Shown: positions 63,296 to 64,000 of the stretch, piece by piece
Layout of the letters: the number at the start of each line of letters is the position of its first letter
Position numbering within the stretch: the first letter of the stretch is position 1
NCBI GenBank assembly: GCA_963695975.1
Contig: CAVOIB010000002.1
Coordinates: forward strand, 682,001 to 746,000
DNA length: 64,000 nt
Source: JBBQVZ01 sp963695975
Lineage (GTDB): Bacteria; Actinomycetota; UBA4738; HRBIN12
Direction: 5' to 3'
Notes under the pieces: generated by a model
The model's input: the letters and a program-made list of their open reading frames with translations, nothing else
Database searches by the model: none
What the model was told of the DNA's origin: nothing
Made by a program: the position numbers and the translations under genes

Positions 63296-64000
63296 GTGAC
63301 CTCTACAGGTGACGAGAGCGTCACCGAACGATCCGAGGAGCTGCGCTCCATCACGCTCCGGTACCTCGCGGCGATCGACCGGGGCGACGTTGATGCGATG
63401 AACGCTCGCTCTTCTCGTACGGCGGATCTAACGGCGCTGGGTACCTTCGGCCCACCTATCCGAGGACCGGAGCGGAACAAGCGATACACCGAGGTGGAGT
63501 TCGAGGCCGTCGGCCGGTATCCCGTCCCCGACCCAGAGGTCGAGGCATGGGTCCGCGGCGACGTGGGGTGGTCATTCGGGATCGCGAAGGTCGGAGAAGA
63601 CGGGCGGGATGAGGTCCGGTTCTCATTCGTCCTCCAACTCGAGCAGGACGATTGGAAGATCGTGTTTGCCCACGTCTCGATCGCGGAGCGGGAGGATTCC
63701 GAGGCTTGGGCAGTCCCGTTCGATCAGGAGATTTCGGAGCTCCTCGCCAAGATCCTCAGCGAGGAGCCTCCCGACCTGTCGGGTTCCGCAGCCCCGGATG
63801 GCACGGTAACGCTGGTGTTCACGGACATCGAGAGCTCGACGGCGCTTAACGCATCGTTCGGCGACAAGGCCTGGCTCGACGTGCTCCACGCCCACAACCA
63901 GGTGGTCACGTCGGTGACGCTCAAGCTCGGCGGGACGGTCGTGAAAGGGGTCGGCGACGGCTTCATGCTCGCGTTCACGTCGGCGCGGACTGCGTTGGCG
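63296..64000 (+). CDS. SnoaL-like domain fused to a class III nucleotide cyclase (partial)
   Basis: An open frame from GTG 63296 to the window edge. Residues about 10-145 form an NTF2/SnoaL-like domain (LRYLAAIDRGDVDAM, closing DDWKIVFAHVSIAERED). From about 175 the catalytic domain of a class III cyclase begins (GTVTLVFTDIESSTALNAS, first metal Asp in FTDIES; VVKGVGDGFMLAF with the second Asp). It makes a cyclic nucleotide, possibly under control of a ligand in the SnoaL cavity. The C-terminus lies beyond the window. Scattered 3' ends of similar genes are found across this window. Confidence 0.88.
   Translation, partial: MTSTGDESVTERSEELRSITLRYLAAIDRGDVDAMNARSSRTADLTALGTFGPPIRGPERNKRYTEVEFEAVGRYPVPDPEVEAWVRGDVGWSFGIAKVGEDGRDEVRFSFVLQLEQDDWKIVFAHVSIAEREDSEAWAVPFDQEISELLAKILSEEPPDLSGSAAPDGTVTLVFTDIESSTALNASFGDKAWLDVLHAHNQVVTSVTLKLGGTVVKGVGDGFMLAFTSARTALA

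Overview
The window is high-GC DNA from an actinobacterium-like chromosome, probably an uncultured soil or sediment lineage. This is inferred from the gene families: DUF2630 and DUF1918 small proteins, an F420/FMN PPOX-type split-barrel protein, lysine-rich histone-like proteins, GTG and leaderless starts, and several class III nucleotide cyclases. No rRNA, prophage, CRISPR array or complete insertion sequence is present. One tRNA gene (Arg-CCU) was found. Roughly 60 genes are supportable, and an unusual number are truncated or frameshifted.

Layout. 0.4-5.5 kb: secreted and small proteins (a duplicated-domain secreted protein next to a cupredoxin, an enoyl-CoA hydratase, DUF2630, a DinB-like protein), then the tRNA. 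6.5-18.3 kb: one coherent catabolic locus. A TetR regulator and a five-gene peptide/nickel-type ABC importer (two ATPases, two permeases, a lipoprotein) diverge from a YtcJ-like amidohydrolase across a short intergenic operator. A second amidohydrolase, a fused urease gamma/beta subunit and a urease-like alpha subunit follow. No urease maturation genes are present and the active-site flap is altered, so the substrate is open. This is the best candidate here for an undescribed system.

18.3-29 kb is a mosaic of intact single genes (cupin, SRPBCC, LuxR-type regulator, FAD oxidase, SnoaL proteins, flavodoxin) separated by gene debris: fragments of a CpaF/TadA ATPase, 3' ends of class III cyclases, and a roughly 190-bp dispersed repeat joined to either one. 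The same repeat recurs at 59.6 and 63.0 kb, and its far end alone at 2.9 kb.

29-44 kb: a lipoprotein alpha/beta hydrolase; an arsenic-type cluster (ArsR, MFS exporter, ArsC fused to a helical domain, an aquaporin that seems to start at CTG, and a divergent 16-residue CC-CC-CC peptide with a perfect Shine-Dalgarno); then a class III cyclase immediately followed by a 992-residue MFS-HEAT-cyclic-nucleotide-binding protein, an apparent cyclic-nucleotide producer and effector pair; then an ELWxxDG repeat protein.

44-64 kb: OsmC, YceI, an ornithine cyclodeaminase-like protein, a histone-H1-like/DUF1918 fusion with 15-bp tandem repeats, a DHFR-like reductase with an MMPL exporter and divergent TetR, a 40-residue lysine-rich protein preceded by two CRP-like palindromes, PAP2, a cupredoxin fused to secreted repeats, NUDIX, a rifampin phosphotransferase broken near its N-terminus, a DUF1269-arylsulfatase fusion, and at the right edge a SnoaL-cyclase fusion cut by the window end. 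Cyclic-nucleotide signalling recurs in intact and broken cyclases, the cNMP-binding transporter and the CRP-like sites.
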